DNA of 6,490 nt, taken from NCBI GenBank assembly GCA_013151365.1, contig JAADIK010000092.1, positions 10,152 to 16,641 of the forward strand, in the 5' to 3' direction. Origin of the DNA: Deltaproteobacteria bacterium. Lineage in GTDB: Bacteria; Desulfobacterota; Desulfobulbia; Desulfobulbales; Desulfobulbaceae. A model generated the notes under the pieces. That model was not told the DNA's origin. It saw only the letters and a list, made by a program, of their open reading frames with translations, and made no database searches. Shown piece by piece: positions 5,925-6,490 of this stretch; the first letter of the stretch is position 1, and each line of letters begins with the position of its first letter. The position numbers were made by a program, and so were the translations under genes.

Positions 5925-6335
5925 ATGACGAACATGATGCGCATCACTACCCAGCGCCAGATTATCCTGGAAGAACTGTCAAAAGTCAAAACCCACCCTA
6001 CGGCCAGCGACCTGTACGAGATGGTTCGTAAACGTCTGCCCCGTATCGGCCTCGGCACGGTCTATCGCAATCTCGAACTCATGGCGGAAAACGGCATGAT
6101 CCTCAAGCTCGAGGTGGGGGGTACCCAGAAACGCTTTGATGCGGCGACGCATACGCACTATCATATCCGCTGCTCCGGCTGCGGCAAGGTTGACGACATT
6201 GACACCCCGGTGGTGAATGACCTGGTCAAATCAGCGTCCGAAAACACCTCGTACCAGATTCTCGGCCACCACGTCGAATTTACCGGGCTCTGTCCCGAAT
6301 GTCAGCAGGCCGGGCAGACCTCCTCGACTCAATAA
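5925..6335 (+). CDS. perR: Fur-superfamily regulator, PerR-like
   Basis: A 136-residue cytoplasmic metal-dependent repressor. The winged helix spans about 8-65 (TTQRQIILEEL; HPTASDLYEMV; GLGTVYRNLELMAENG as recognition helix region) and the dimerisation domain about 66-126. Structural zinc cysteines are C83-x2-C86 and C123-x2-C126. All five regulatory metal ligands of Bacillus subtilis PerR have counterparts: H37/H24, D85/D72, H91/H78, H93/H80, D104/D91. Asp rather than Glu at the D104 position favours peroxide sensing (PerR) over iron sensing (Fur). The open frame extends up to ATG 5787, but those 46 extra residues are unlike the family and would overlap the TTGACA and the Fur-type box, so ATG 5925 is preferred; purine-rich AGAAGAGA precedes it. 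Met4 and Met5 are alternatives. It converges on tyrS. Confidence 0.85.
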   Translation: MTNMMRITTQRQIILEELSKVKTHPTASDLYEMVRKRLPRIGLGTVYRNLELMAENGMILKLEVGGTQKRFDAATHTHYHIRCSGCGKVDDIDTPVVNDLVKSASENTSYQILGHHVEFTGLCPECQQAGQTSSTQ

Positions 6336-6343
6336 ATTCAAGA

Positions 6344-6361
6344 GCGGCGCCGGCCTTTTTT
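6344..6361. terminator. Possible terminator between convergent perR-like gene and tyrS
   Basis: A GC-rich palindrome CGGCGCCG (6345-6352) followed by GGCC and T6 (6356-6361) fills the 31-base gap between two convergent genes. The palindrome leaves little room for a loop, so hairpin formation is doubtful; the T-tract and location are the main support. Confidence 0.3.
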
Positions 6362-6366
6362 CACAG

Positions 6367-6490
6367 TCACACAAAAACAACCCGGCAAAAACGCCGTTTA
6401 CCGACCTTGAGCAAAACCTTGCCCCGGGCCGGGATATCCGTATCCACAACGCTTATCTTTTTCCCGTCCACGGAAACGGCGTTCTGCTTG
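6367..6490 (-). CDS. tyrS: Tyrosyl-tRNA synthetase, C-terminal fragment
   Basis: The last 40 codons of a leftward gene that enters from the right edge, ending at TGA (6369-6367). The tail reads KQNAVSVDGKKISVVDTDIP and then GKVLLKVGKRRFCRVVFV. This matches the end of the S4-like RNA-binding domain of bacterial TyrRS: a V-x-V-D-G-x-K-(I/V)-S strand-turn followed by the closing L-x-V-G-K-R-(K/R)-F-x-R motif. The enzyme charges tRNA-Tyr in the cytoplasm; the catalytic domain lies outside the window. Another S4-domain protein is possible, but the VGKRRF ending is characteristic of TyrRS. A second in-frame TGA follows two codons later (6363-6361). Confidence 0.75.
   Translation of the reverse strand, partial: KQNAVSVDGKKISVVDTDIPARGKVLLKVGKRRFCRVVFV

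Noticed and set aside
1..6490. CRISPR arrays, tRNA or rRNA genes, complete insertion sequences
   Set aside because: Looked for and not seen on either strand; no regularly spaced repeats, cloverleaf ends or transposase motifs.

Overview
The window looks like chromosomal DNA of a Gram-negative, probably anaerobic bacterium of the former Deltaproteobacteria (Desulfobacterota/Desulfuromonadota type). This is inferred from GC-rich core genes, a lipoprotein signal peptide, a short-type alpha-glucan phosphorylase, a radical SAM protein of a kind I associate with Geobacter/Desulfobulbus-like genomes, and a PerR-like regulator. No 16S or other decisive marker is present, so the assignment is tentative.

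Layout. At the left edge the start of a lipoprotein gene reads leftwards (1-86, minus). An AT-rich divergent intergenic region (about 100-452) separates it from glgP, a complete PLP-dependent alpha-glucan phosphorylase (453-2657). A 313-base gap follows. It holds a candidate promoter and a GC-rich imperfect repeat that looks like a dispersed intergenic element. Next comes a tight two-gene unit: an unrecognised 139-residue protein (2971-3390) and a radical SAM protein of unknown substrate (3406-4692), 15 bases apart.

From about 4780 to 5780 the character changes. A broken remnant of the C-terminus of an AAA-type ATPase (about 4797-4999) carries two apparent one-base insertions, both in A-runs. 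It is followed by a complete mazEF toxin-antitoxin module (5179-5780) with a consensus-like sigma-70 promoter inside an inverted repeat and between two 11-base direct repeats, a typical layout for an autoregulated module. This block looks like accessory DNA inserted between core genes.

The right end returns to core functions. A Fur-superfamily, PerR-like regulator (best start 5925, end 6335) has a Fur/PerR-type box just upstream, suggesting autoregulation. It converges on the 3' end of tyrS (6367-6490, minus), recognised from its S4-like C-terminal tail.

Functional links: glgP mobilises stored glucan as glucose-1-phosphate. MazE/MazF are antitoxin and mRNA-cleaving toxin. The PerR-like protein would sense peroxide or metal. 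The 139-residue protein and the radical SAM protein probably act together in a process I cannot name; they are the least explained conserved-looking part of the window.
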